A stretch of 13,549 nucleotides of DNA from RUG11198 sp964600615 (GTDB taxonomy: Bacteria > Bacillota_I > Bacilli_A > RF39 > UBA660). Below, piece by piece: positions 4,708 through 11,009 of the stretch (position 1 is its first letter; each line of letters begins with the position of its first letter). Below the pieces are notes generated by a model. The model made no database searches. It was given only the letters and a program-made list of their open reading frames with translations, and had not been told where the DNA came from. The DNA lies in contig CAZRJK010000025.1 in the NCBI GenBank assembly GCA_964600615.1, positions 1-13,549 on the forward strand, read 5' to 3'. The translations under genes were made by a program, and so were the position numbers.

Positions 4708-5358
4708 ATGAAAAAATGTGTAGTTTTTGATGTTGATAGAACAATTGTGGATAGTTATATGCCAGAATTTTTGAGTTTGAAAGAAGCAATTGAAAATGTA
4801 ACTGGTAAAAAAGTTAGTGAAGTAGAGATGAAGCAGTTAACTTCATTAACGACTCTAGAATTTTTTAAATATTTACATTTAAATAAAGAAGAAAGTGATT
4901 TGATTAATAAGGAATGGGAGAGGACTTTTAGTAAATATAAGACAAGGTGTTTTCCTAAGATAAAGGATATTATTAAAGAATTATATAATAATGGTTTTAC
5001 TATTGCTATAATTACTTCTAGAACAATGGAGGAATTTCATGAATTAGATAGTGAGTTAAGGGATATTTTATATAGTTTTAAAAAGATAGTAACTTCTGAT
5101 CTAATTAAGAATCCAAAGCCTAATCCTGATAGTTTTATTTTTCTATGCAATGAATTACAATTAATTCCTGGAGAGATAATATATGTTGGTGATAGTGAAA
5201 TTGATAAAACTTTTTCAAAGAACTGTAATATAGATTTTATTCCAGCTTGTTGGGAAAATACTGAATTAAAGAGTGAAAAGAAAGCTTGTTTTAATGTAGA
5301 AGATTTAATGAATGCTATTAGTGAATATAATTCTTTAGATAATGTAATGCATAAGTAG
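4708..5358 (+). CDS. HAD-superfamily hydrolase (HAD-IA/phosphoglycolate phosphatase-like)
   Basis: The 216-residue protein carries all four HAD motifs: I, FDVDRTIVD with nucleophile D8 and acid/base D10; II, ITSRT with S104; III, K137 in NPKPNPD; IV, GDSEID (G161-D166). An alpha-helical cap lies between motifs I and II (about 15-90), as in subclass IA phosphatases. It should hydrolyse a small phosphoester in the cytoplasm; the substrate is unknown. Motif I has Arg11 where most members have Gly (DxDGT), which is unusual. The start is set at 4708 by AGGAAG at 4697-4702. A TTG-initiated extension would run through the orphan rlmCD tail and is rejected. It is the first gene of a probable operon with the next two. 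Confidence 0.85.
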   Translation: MKKCVVFDVDRTIVDSYMPEFLSLKEAIENVTGKKVSEVEMKQLTSLTTLEFFKYLHLNKEESDLINKEWERTFSKYKTRCFPKIKDIIKELYNNGFTIAIITSRTMEEFHELDSELRDILYSFKKIVTSDLIKNPKPNPDSFIFLCNELQLIPGEIIYVGDSEIDKTFSKNCNIDFIPACWENTELKSEKKACFNVEDLMNAISEYNSLDNVMHK

Positions 5359-5380
5359 ATCTTTTTAGGTGGAGATAAAT

Positions 5381-6169
5381 ATGAAAAAAGTAAAAATAAT
5401 AGCTATGGATTTTGATGGTACTTTATTAACAAGTAATAAAGAAATATCTGATAGAACAAGAGAGTGTTTATTGAATTTAAAACATATTTATAAAATAGTT
5501 GGTGTTACGGCAAGAAATCTTATGTCAGTTAAAAATATTTTGGATGTTAGTTTATTTGATTATATTATTTTAAATAATGGGTCTGATATATATAATGTTT
5601 ATGAGGATAAAATAGAAAATGTTAGTAGTATTGATAAAGAAACTGCTAAAAAAATATTTAATTTATATAAAGATAAGTCTTATCAAATTGATTTTTGTAC
5701 ACCATTTAATTACTTAATTAGGTCAAAAGAAAAAAGTGATGATAGAACTTTTATTAAGTATATAGATGAATTTGATGATGTAAATGATTCAATATCAAGA
5801 ATGAATATTTTCTTTACTGATAATAAAGAGATTGAAGAAAATAGATCTTTTATGGGGAAAGAATTTAATAATATAGAGGTTGTAAAAATGATAGATACTG
5901 ATAAAGAAAATAGTCGTATATGGTTAACTATTAATCCTAAGGATGTTAATAAACTTAGTACATTAAAGAAAATTTGTAGAGATTTGGAATGCTCTATTGA
6001 TAAAGTTATTTTCTTTGGTGATGGAGAAAATGATTTAGTATTAATTGAAAATGTAGGTATTGGTGTTGCTATGGATAATGCTATAGATATTGTAAAAGAG
6101 AAAGCTTCTTTTGTTACTTTATCTAATGATAATGATGGAATAGCAGAATATTTAGATAATAATTTGTAA
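5381..6169 (+). CDS. HAD-IIB (Cof-type) phosphatase
   Basis: The 262-residue protein begins with HAD motif I, MDFDGTLL (D10, D12), followed by GVTARN (T43) as motif II, a large IIB cap, and motif IV FFGDGEND (G213-D218). The C-terminal VGIGVAMDNA and the pattern ending in ...DGIAEYL are typical of Cof/YidA-type sugar-phosphate or cofactor phosphatases. Substrate is unknown. The start at 5381 follows AGGTGGAG at proper distance; a GTG twelve bases upstream lies inside that site. The gene is 22 bases after the first HAD gene and about 23 before the phosphoesterase, with no terminator between them, so the three form an operon. Confidence 0.9.
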   Translation: MKKVKIIAMDFDGTLLTSNKEISDRTRECLLNLKHIYKIVGVTARNLMSVKNILDVSLFDYIILNNGSDIYNVYEDKIENVSSIDKETAKKIFNLYKDKSYQIDFCTPFNYLIRSKEKSDDRTFIKYIDEFDDVNDSISRMNIFFTDNKEIEENRSFMGKEFNNIEVVKMIDTDKENSRIWLTINPKDVNKLSTLKKICRDLECSIDKVIFFGDGENDLVLIENVGIGVAMDNAIDIVKEKASFVTLSNDNDGIAEYLDNNL

Positions 6170-6192
6170 TATTCTTGAAAGGAGATATAGTT

Positions 6193-6990
6193 ATGAGTGT
6201 TAGTTTTAGAGTTTTTGGTGATTTACATTATATAGATGAGACTCCTAATTGGGCTGAAAAAAGAAAATTAGTTGAATATGCAGAAGAATTATTGGATAGA
6301 TTAATAGAATCTATAACTAATAATAACGATATTAAATTATTAATAAATTTAGGAGATATAATACAAGCTACTGGTAATAAAGATAAGGATATTAATAATT
6401 TAAAATATGTTATTGAGAAATTTAATAGGATTAGTATTCCTGTTTATCATATATTGGGTAATCATGAATTGAAATCAGTAGATTCAAATAGAGATGTATT
6501 AGATGTTTTGGGATATTCTAGGGCTACGTATTCTTTTGATGTTCTTGATTATCATTTTTTGATAGTAGGGACAGATATTAATAAGGAAGATGATAAATTT
6601 AGGACACAATATGTAACTTATGATGATATGTCTTGGATTAAGAAAGATTTAGAAGAAAATAAAAATAAAAAGATTATAGTTTTTTGTCATTTTGGTATTG
6701 TTGATGATAAAGATATAATGGATAATTATTGGGCATATACTGAAAATGGGGAAAATTTAATGTTAAGAAATAGAAAAGAATTGTTAGATATATTATCAAA
6801 TTATAATATTATGGGATTATTCTGTGGACATCAACATTGGACAAAAAAATTAAAATATAAGAATATTGATTGTTATATGTTAGGCTCTTTAACTGAAAAT
6901 ATAAATAATGATGGTAAGCCTGATGGGGTATATTTTGATGTTACATTAGATAATGATACAATAGTGGTTGAAGAATATCATTTAAATTGA
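6193..6990 (+). CDS. calcineurin-like metallophosphoesterase
   Basis: The 265-residue protein shows the ordered metal-binding motifs of the family: D10-x-H12 (GDLHY), GD at 54-55, GNHE at 89-92, H166 in FCHFG, and GHxH at 212-215. It should bind two metal ions and cleave a phosphomono- or diester; the CpdA/Icc-like layout is compatible with a cyclic-nucleotide or other small-molecule substrate, but this is not decided. There is no signal peptide. The start at 6193 is fixed by AAAGGAGA upstream, and the TTG at 6175 lies before that site. It ends in TGA, the only TGA stop among the full genes here, followed by a strong terminator. Last gene of the HAD-HAD-phosphoesterase operon. Confidence 0.9.
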   Translation: MSVSFRVFGDLHYIDETPNWAEKRKLVEYAEELLDRLIESITNNNDIKLLINLGDIIQATGNKDKDINNLKYVIEKFNRISIPVYHILGNHELKSVDSNRDVLDVLGYSRATYSFDVLDYHFLIVGTDINKEDDKFRTQYVTYDDMSWIKKDLEENKNKKIIVFCHFGIVDDKDIMDNYWAYTENGENLMLRNRKELLDILSNYNIMGLFCGHQHWTKKLKYKNIDCYMLGSLTENINNDGKPDGVYFDVTLDNDTIVVEEYHLN

Positions 6991-6997
6991 TTTTATA

Positions 6998-7024
6998 AAA
7001 AGAGTAGACTTAGTCTATTCTTTT
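6998..7024 (+). terminator. intrinsic terminator of the HAD-HAD-phosphoesterase operon
   Basis: AAAAGAGTAGAC (6998-7009) pairs with GTCTATTCTTTT (7013-7024) over 12 positions with one G-T wobble and a 3-base loop. The pyrB -10 box begins only five bases after it. Confidence 0.85.
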
Positions 7025-7025
7025 G

Positions 7026-7049
7026 TGTTATACTTGTAGAAATGGAGGT
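7026..7049 (+). promoter_or_regulatory. extended -10 promoter and ribosome binding site of pyrBI
   Basis: TG-T-TATACT has its hexamer at 7029-7034; the start is expected near 7041. GGAGGT (7044-7049) sets the ATG at 7054. The -35 position falls in the upstream terminator stem and shows no consensus. There is no room for a PyrR-type attenuator or another leader device. Confidence 0.65.
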
Positions 7050-7053
7050 AAAG

Positions 7054-7971
7054 ATGAAGAATAAGTGTTTAATTGATATAAAAGATTTTTCTAAAAAAGA
7101 GATTGATAATTTGATTAAAGTAGCCAATGATATCATTGATAATAGGGATAAGTATTCTCATAAATGTGATGATAAAATATTGGCTACTTTATTTTTTGAG
7201 CCAAGTACAAGAACGAGGTTAAGTTTTGAATCAGCAATGTTAAGATTAGGGGGAAAGGTATTAGGATTTTCAGAAGCATCATCATCATCAACTGCTAAAG
7301 GAGAATCTTTGGGAGATACTATAAGAGTAGTAAGCGGGTATGCAGATATAATTGTAATGCGTCATCCTAAGGAAGGAGCTCCTACTGTTGCGTTAAGGAA
7401 ATCATTGGTTCCTATAATAAATGCCGGTGATGGGGGACATAATCATCCTACGCAAACATTAACTGATTTACTTACAATAAGTAGAGAGAAGGATAGGTTA
7501 GATAATTTGACAATAGGGCTATGTGGAGATTTAAAATTTGGAAGAACTGTGCATTCTCTTATCACAGCGATGTCAAGATATAAAAAGATAAGGTTTATAT
7601 TGATATCACCTAAGGAATTAAAATTGCCAGATTATATGAAAGAAATGTTAGATGATAAAAAGATTGAATATATAGAGACTAATGATATAGAAGAATATAT
7701 GAATGAATTAGATGTTTTATATATGACAAGAGTTCAAAAGGAAAGATTTTTTAATGAAGAGGATTATTTAAGATTAAAAGATTATTATATATTAACGAAA
7801 GATAAATTAAGAACTGCTAAAAAAGATTTAATAATAATGCATCCACTTCCTAGGGTAACTGAAATATCTTCTGAAGTAGATAATGATAAAAGGGCTAAAT
7901 ATTTTGAACAGGCATATAATGGTGTATATATTAGAATGGCTTTAATATTAAAATTATTGGAGGTAGAGTAA
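7054..7971 (+). CDS. pyrB: aspartate carbamoyltransferase catalytic subunit
   Basis: PyrB joins carbamoyl phosphate and aspartate to carbamoyl aspartate, the committed step of pyrimidine synthesis. The 305-residue protein has the carbamoyl-phosphate motif FFEPSTRTR (S51-T-R-T-R55), the flexible K82-x-E84 loop after a run of serines, the HPTQ motif (131-134) and HPLPR (263-267). Length is normal. The start at 7054 is preferred because GGAGGT sits just upstream; an in-frame ATG at 7042 overlaps that site and would need leaderless initiation. The next gene encodes the regulatory chain and its ATG overlaps the pyrB stop (TAATG), so the chains are made together. No other pyrimidine genes are in the window. 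Confidence 0.97.
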   Translation: MKNKCLIDIKDFSKKEIDNLIKVANDIIDNRDKYSHKCDDKILATLFFEPSTRTRLSFESAMLRLGGKVLGFSEASSSSTAKGESLGDTIRVVSGYADIIVMRHPKEGAPTVALRKSLVPIINAGDGGHNHPTQTLTDLLTISREKDRLDNLTIGLCGDLKFGRTVHSLITAMSRYKKIRFILISPKELKLPDYMKEMLDDKKIEYIETNDIEEYMNELDVLYMTRVQKERFFNEEDYLRLKDYYILTKDKLRTAKKDLIIMHPLPRVTEISSEVDNDKRAKYFEQAYNGVYIRMALILKLLEVE

Positions 7972-8390
7972 TGAATATTGATACTATAGAAAATGGTTAT
8001 GTAATAGATCATATAACACCAGGAAATGCGATGAAGATATATGAATTATTAGATTTAAATAAATTAGATTGCCAAGTAGCATTAATTACGAATGCTAAGA
8101 GTAAGAAAACAGGAACTAAGGATTTAATTAAAATAGGGAAACTTATTGATATAGATTTTGATAAGTTAGCGTTTATAGATCCTAATGTAACTGTGAATAT
8201 TGTAAAGAATAATAAGATAAAGGAAAAAAGGAAATTATCTTTACCAGAGAAATTGGTAAATGTAACTAAATGTAAGAATCCTAGATGTATAACTAGTATT
8301 GAAAGAGATTTGGATCAGATCTTTATTTTAACAAATAAAGATAAACAGATATATAGATGTGTTTATTGTGAAATGAGTTTAGAAAAATAG
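7971..8390 (+). CDS. pyrI: aspartate carbamoyltransferase regulatory subunit
   Basis: PyrI forms dimers that link PyrB trimers and bind nucleotide effectors (CTP/UTP/ATP), giving allosteric control. The 139-residue protein has the N-terminal allosteric domain (about 1-95), with IDHITPGNA near residues 12-20. Its C-terminal zinc domain has cysteines C101-x4-C106-x23-C130-x2-C133, the same spacing as in E. coli PyrI. The start overlaps the pyrB stop by one base, and the ribosome binding site GGAGGT lies inside pyrB. This indicates the allosteric type of the enzyme rather than the PyrB-only type of B. subtilis. Its stop codon is partly inside the following terminator stem. Confidence 0.96.
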   Translation: MNIDTIENGYVIDHITPGNAMKIYELLDLNKLDCQVALITNAKSKKTGTKDLIKIGKLIDIDFDKLAFIDPNVTVNIVKNNKIKEKRKLSLPEKLVNVTKCKNPRCITSIERDLDQIFILTNKDKQIYRCVYCEMSLEK

Positions 8391-8410
8391 ATGCTTAGGC
8401 ATCTTTTTTT
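8389..8410 (+). terminator. intrinsic terminator of pyrBI
   Basis: AGATGC (8389-8394), loop TTAG, GCATCT (8399-8404), then T to 8410. The stem begins inside the pyrI stop codon. Confidence 0.88.
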
Positions 8411-8432
8411 ATTAACTGGAAGATAAAAAGTA

Positions 8433-8476
8433 TTGTCAAAATAAAATATAATGATATACTATACGGCTAAAGGAGG
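8433..8476 (+). promoter_or_regulatory. promoter and strong ribosome binding site of the surface-protein gene
   Basis: TTGTCA (8433-8438), a 16-nt spacer and TATACT (8455-8460), preceded by TGA to give an extended -10. AAAGGAGG (8469-8476) is a full consensus ribosome binding site for the ATG at 8486. This looks like one of the strongest expression signals in the window. Confidence 0.75.
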
Positions 8477-8485
8477 AGAGAAAAT

Positions 8486-9625
8486 ATGAAAAATATAAAG
8501 TATTTGTTAGTATTTGTATTATTTATGATAATATTTGGTGTAACAAATGTTTATGCAGAAGAATATACAATTACTATTGATGCTAATGGTGGAATTGAAG
8601 GAAGTGAATTTAAAAGTACTATTGTTTTAGCAGAAGAAGAAAATTATGCTGTAAGTGGTTATAATGAAGACTTTTTAAAAGCACCTGAAGGAAAAGGTTT
8701 TGCAGCTATAGAATTGATAAATAAAAATGGTGAAATAGTTGGTTTAGCTGATTCTGTACTTCTATGGGGTGCTGATTTTTATGATAATATGACTTTAAAA
8801 TTCTATTGGGGAGATCCTGTTAGTGATATTAGTTTAAATATGGAATATCCTAATGCTGGCGAAAGTACAGATACACCAGTAGATGAATATGGTTATTATG
8901 ATACTATGGAGCAAACAAATAAGCCAAATGTAACAATAGATTCAGAATATGATATTGTGATTGATTATGTTGGATGGGTTGATATAAATTCATATGAAGA
9001 AGAATATGAATATTACGATATGCCATATATTGGAACTTTTGAAAGTAGTAAAACATACTATGCTCTTGTAGATTTACATAATGGTAATAATAAAGATTTT
9101 TCATTTGCTGATATAAATTCACTAAATATTAAAGTTAATGGAGAAGAGGCTAGTATTTATAAAATAGTAGCGTATTCTACTTCTGTTTCTTTAACATTAG
9201 AAGTTAAAATTGCTGGCTATGAAGTAATAGAGGGTGCTGAACAAGTAGTTACTGTTGGTGAAGAAGCTGAATTTGAAATTGATGCCGATTATAATTTGTT
9301 TTTAGATGGTGGAGAAGTTTATGTAGATGATAATGATACTCCACTTGAAGCTAATGCTGATTATACTTCTAGAGCAGGAAGTACTATTATTACATTAACT
9401 AGTGATTATATAAGTACTTTATCTGAAGGAGAACATACTTTAAAAGTTGTATTTAATGATGATAATGTTGCTACTACTTCATTTACTGTAACTAAAGATT
9501 CTTCTTCAGAAGAGACAAGTAATGATGTTGAAGAATTACCACCTCAAACAGGGATAGATAATTCTAAAAATGTTAGTTTAGTAATTATTATATTGATGTT
9601 GTTATTAAACATTATTAAGTTTTAG
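8486..9625 (+). CDS. secreted surface protein with C-terminal LPPQTG motif
   Basis: The 379-residue protein starts with a classical signal peptide: Lys residues, a hydrophobic core, and probable cleavage after A24 in NVYA-EE. The mature part opens with YTITIDANGG, reminiscent of Listeria-Bacteroides (Flg_new) surface repeats, and continues as acidic, Tyr-rich beta-type sequence with no enzyme motif. A late segment (about 240-335) looks like an Ig-like domain: GEEAEFEIDADY, then EGEHTLKVVF. A Ser/Glu-rich linker follows, then LPPQTG (351-356) and a hydrophobic end (about 362-377), as in sortase-anchored proteins. The usual cluster of positive charges at the end is nearly absent (one Lys). The gene is monocistronic, with a strong promoter and its own terminator. 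No sortase gene is in the window. Role unknown. Confidence 0.8.
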   Translation: MKNIKYLLVFVLFMIIFGVTNVYAEEYTITIDANGGIEGSEFKSTIVLAEEENYAVSGYNEDFLKAPEGKGFAAIELINKNGEIVGLADSVLLWGADFYDNMTLKFYWGDPVSDISLNMEYPNAGESTDTPVDEYGYYDTMEQTNKPNVTIDSEYDIVIDYVGWVDINSYEEEYEYYDMPYIGTFESSKTYYALVDLHNGNNKDFSFADINSLNIKVNGEEASIYKIVAYSTSVSLTLEVKIAGYEVIEGAEQVVTVGEEAEFEIDADYNLFLDGGEVYVDDNDTPLEANADYTSRAGSTIITLTSDYISTLSEGEHTLKVVFNDDNVATTSFTVTKDSSSEETSNDVEELPPQTGIDNSKNVSLVIIILMLLLNIIKF

Positions 9626-9626
9626 T

Positions 9627-9651
9627 AAAAAGACTCTTTTGAGTCTTTTTT
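9627..9651 (+). terminator. intrinsic terminator of the surface-protein gene
   Basis: AAAAAGACTC (9627-9636), loop TTTT, GAGTCTTTTT (9641-9650): a perfect 10-bp stem ending in a T-run, directly after the stop codon. Confidence 0.92.
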
Positions 9652-9672
9652 CTTTACTTGTTTTGTGATTTG

Positions 9673-9693
9673 TGTTATTATTTTTATAGGAGG
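9673..9693 (+). promoter_or_regulatory. extended -10 promoter and ribosome binding site of the 9701 gene
   Basis: TG-T-TATTAT has its hexamer at 9676-9681, and AGGAGG lies at 9688-9693. The expected start point coincides with the ribosome binding site, so the leader would be about 13 nt. Confidence 0.55.
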
Positions 9694-9700
9694 ATTGGTT

Positions 9701-10123
9701 ATGAAGGTTAGTAAAAAGAATATAGTATCTATATGGGAGTTTATGGAGAATTATTTTGGTGTTGTATATGATGATAAATATACACTTACGCATGAGGAAA
9801 TGAACTATTATTTGAAAAAGAAGAAGAAAATTTTTGTTAGAAAGATTAATTTTAATAAAATTGATAGGGAAATGATATTGCGTGGGGAAGTAATCTTAGT
9901 TAGTGATGAATTAGGGAATGTTACTCCGTATGTTAATCCTAGAAAAATTGATAATTTGGATGTAGATGAAATTAATGCTACTAAGAGAAAGATTTTTTCT
10001 AAATCTGTTGATAATTTTGGTGATTTAAAGGATATTGGAAAAAGTGATTATGAAGTGTATACACATTTAAAAGAGAAAGTTTTACCTAAGAAAGAAAGAA
10101 TTCTTAGGAGAGGTTATGAATAG
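9701..10123 (+). CDS. hypothetical cytoplasmic protein
   Basis: I do not recognise this 140-residue protein. It is strongly charged: a Lys run near residues 38-43, then KINFNKIDREMILRGEVILV and a short strand-like DELGNVTPYV, and a basic C-terminus ending KKERILRRGYE. There is no signal peptide, membrane segment, Cys cluster or familiar motif. The start at 9701 is set by AGGAGG seven bases upstream; an in-frame ATG at 9665 precedes the promoter -10 box and is rejected. The gene lies 11 bases before the zinc-ribbon membrane protein gene, without a terminator between, so the two are probably co-transcribed. Confidence 0.75.
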   Translation: MKVSKKNIVSIWEFMENYFGVVYDDKYTLTHEEMNYYLKKKKKIFVRKINFNKIDREMILRGEVILVSDELGNVTPYVNPRKIDNLDVDEINATKRKIFSKSVDNFGDLKDIGKSDYEVYTHLKEKVLPKKERILRRGYE

Positions 10124-10134
10124 GAGAGGTTGTT

Positions 10135-10947
10135 ATGTATTGTAAAAAGTGTGGTAAAGAGTTAAAGGAAACTGATAGTTTTTGTTCAAGTTGTGGTAGT
10201 AGTGTAGAAGAAGTAAAGAATAATAATAGTAGTGCATCTATTGTGTTTGCGGTTATAGCGATATTTACTATATGGGTTCCAATAGTGTGTATTCCTTGTG
10301 CTATTGTGGCTATAATAACTGGTAAGAAAAATGATAATAAGGGTGGTATGGTTGTTGGAATTGTTTCTTTAATTCTTTCTTTGTTATTTACTTTGATTAT
10401 TGTTTTGATGGTGCTTTTTGCTTTTTTTGTTGCTTCTTCAGATCAAGCTAAAGATGTTCATAAATATGTAGAGGAATTTAGTGATAATTTTGATGATTTT
10501 AAAGAGCATTTTAGTGAAGGGGTTGATTTAAAAGGTCATAGTTTTACTGGTAGTGATGGTACTTTGCTTGTGTTAAATTCAGATAATAGTTATGTTTGGT
10601 ATGGTACTAATAGGGAAACTGATTATTCTATGGGAGATTATGAAGTATATAATGGAATGGAAGCTGTTAATTATATTGTAGAGAATTTTAGTAAATTTGG
10701 TTTGTCTTTTGACAAGCAAATGAAAGGATTTGATGATGATAAATATCAGATATCAAATTATTATTTATTAGTTCTTGATTGTAATAAAATGGTTGTTGAT
10801 GGTAAAGATAGTTCAGATAAAAAAGATAGTTATGTTTATTATGGCTTTTATAATGATAGCAGTTTGAAACTTATTGATATGGAAACAGGGGAAAATAAAA
10901 ATTTTATTTTAAAAGATGATAATAATAAAAATAATGGAACTGTTTAA
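10135..10947 (+). CDS. zinc-ribbon membrane protein
   Basis: The 270-residue protein begins with a zinc ribbon, C3-x2-C6 and C17-x2-C20 (MYCKKCGKEL / FCSSCG). A hydrophobic region with two membrane segments follows (about 35-62 and 72-100), joined by a short loop with GKKNDNKGGM, resembling DUF4190-type domains. The remaining 165 residues, rich in Asp, Tyr and Gly, show no known motif. They would lie outside if the ribbon is cytoplasmic, and they contain short beta-like stretches such as GTLLVLNSDNSYVWYG. Function is unknown; such zinc-ribbon membrane proteins are common in low-GC Gram-positives. The ribosome binding site TAGGAGAGGTT (10121-10131) is part of a direct repeat with the end of the preceding gene. 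The gene ends in a terminator. Confidence 0.8.
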   Translation: MYCKKCGKELKETDSFCSSCGSSVEEVKNNNSSASIVFAVIAIFTIWVPIVCIPCAIVAIITGKKNDNKGGMVVGIVSLILSLLFTLIIVLMVLFAFFVASSDQAKDVHKYVEEFSDNFDDFKEHFSEGVDLKGHSFTGSDGTLLVLNSDNSYVWYGTNRETDYSMGDYEVYNGMEAVNYIVENFSKFGLSFDKQMKGFDDDKYQISNYYLLVLDCNKMVVDGKDSSDKKDSYVYYGFYNDSSLKLIDMETGENKNFILKDDNNKNNGTV

Positions 10948-10968
10948 AACTAGATTTATCTAGTTTTT
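10946..10968 (+). terminator. intrinsic terminator after the zinc-ribbon gene
   Basis: AAAACTAGA (10946-10954), loop TTTA, TCTAGTTTT (10959-10967): a perfect 9-bp stem with a T-run, beginning within the stop codon. Confidence 0.9.
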
Positions 10969-10980
10969 TTAATTATTTTA

Positions 10981-11006
10981 TGATATAATTTAGCGTGTCT
11001 GGTGAT
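10981..11006 (+). promoter_or_regulatory. extended -10 promoter and ribosome binding site of the TtcA-like gene
   Basis: TG-A-TATAAT has its hexamer at 10984-10989. GGTGAT (11001-11006) lies just before the ATG at 11010. A GTG at 10995 in the same frame falls at the expected transcription start and is not used as the start. Confidence 0.7.
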
Positions 11007-11009
11007 GCT

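Noticed and set aside
4553..4789. Minus-strand open frame across the repeat region and the start of the HAD gene.
   Set aside because: It overlaps a well-supported gene, has no ribosome binding site or family resemblance, and is explained by the repeats.
6988..7056. Possible TGA-as-Trp code: reading through the phosphoesterase TGA leads in frame into pyrB.
   Set aside because: A strong terminator and a promoter lie between, both genes match their families at normal length with separate starts, and Trp is written TGG throughout.
8904..9122. Minus-strand open frame within the surface-protein gene; likewise 3283-3504, 7785-8012, 9605-9793 and 11480-11671.
   Set aside because: These are shadows of strongly supported plus-strand genes, without start signals.
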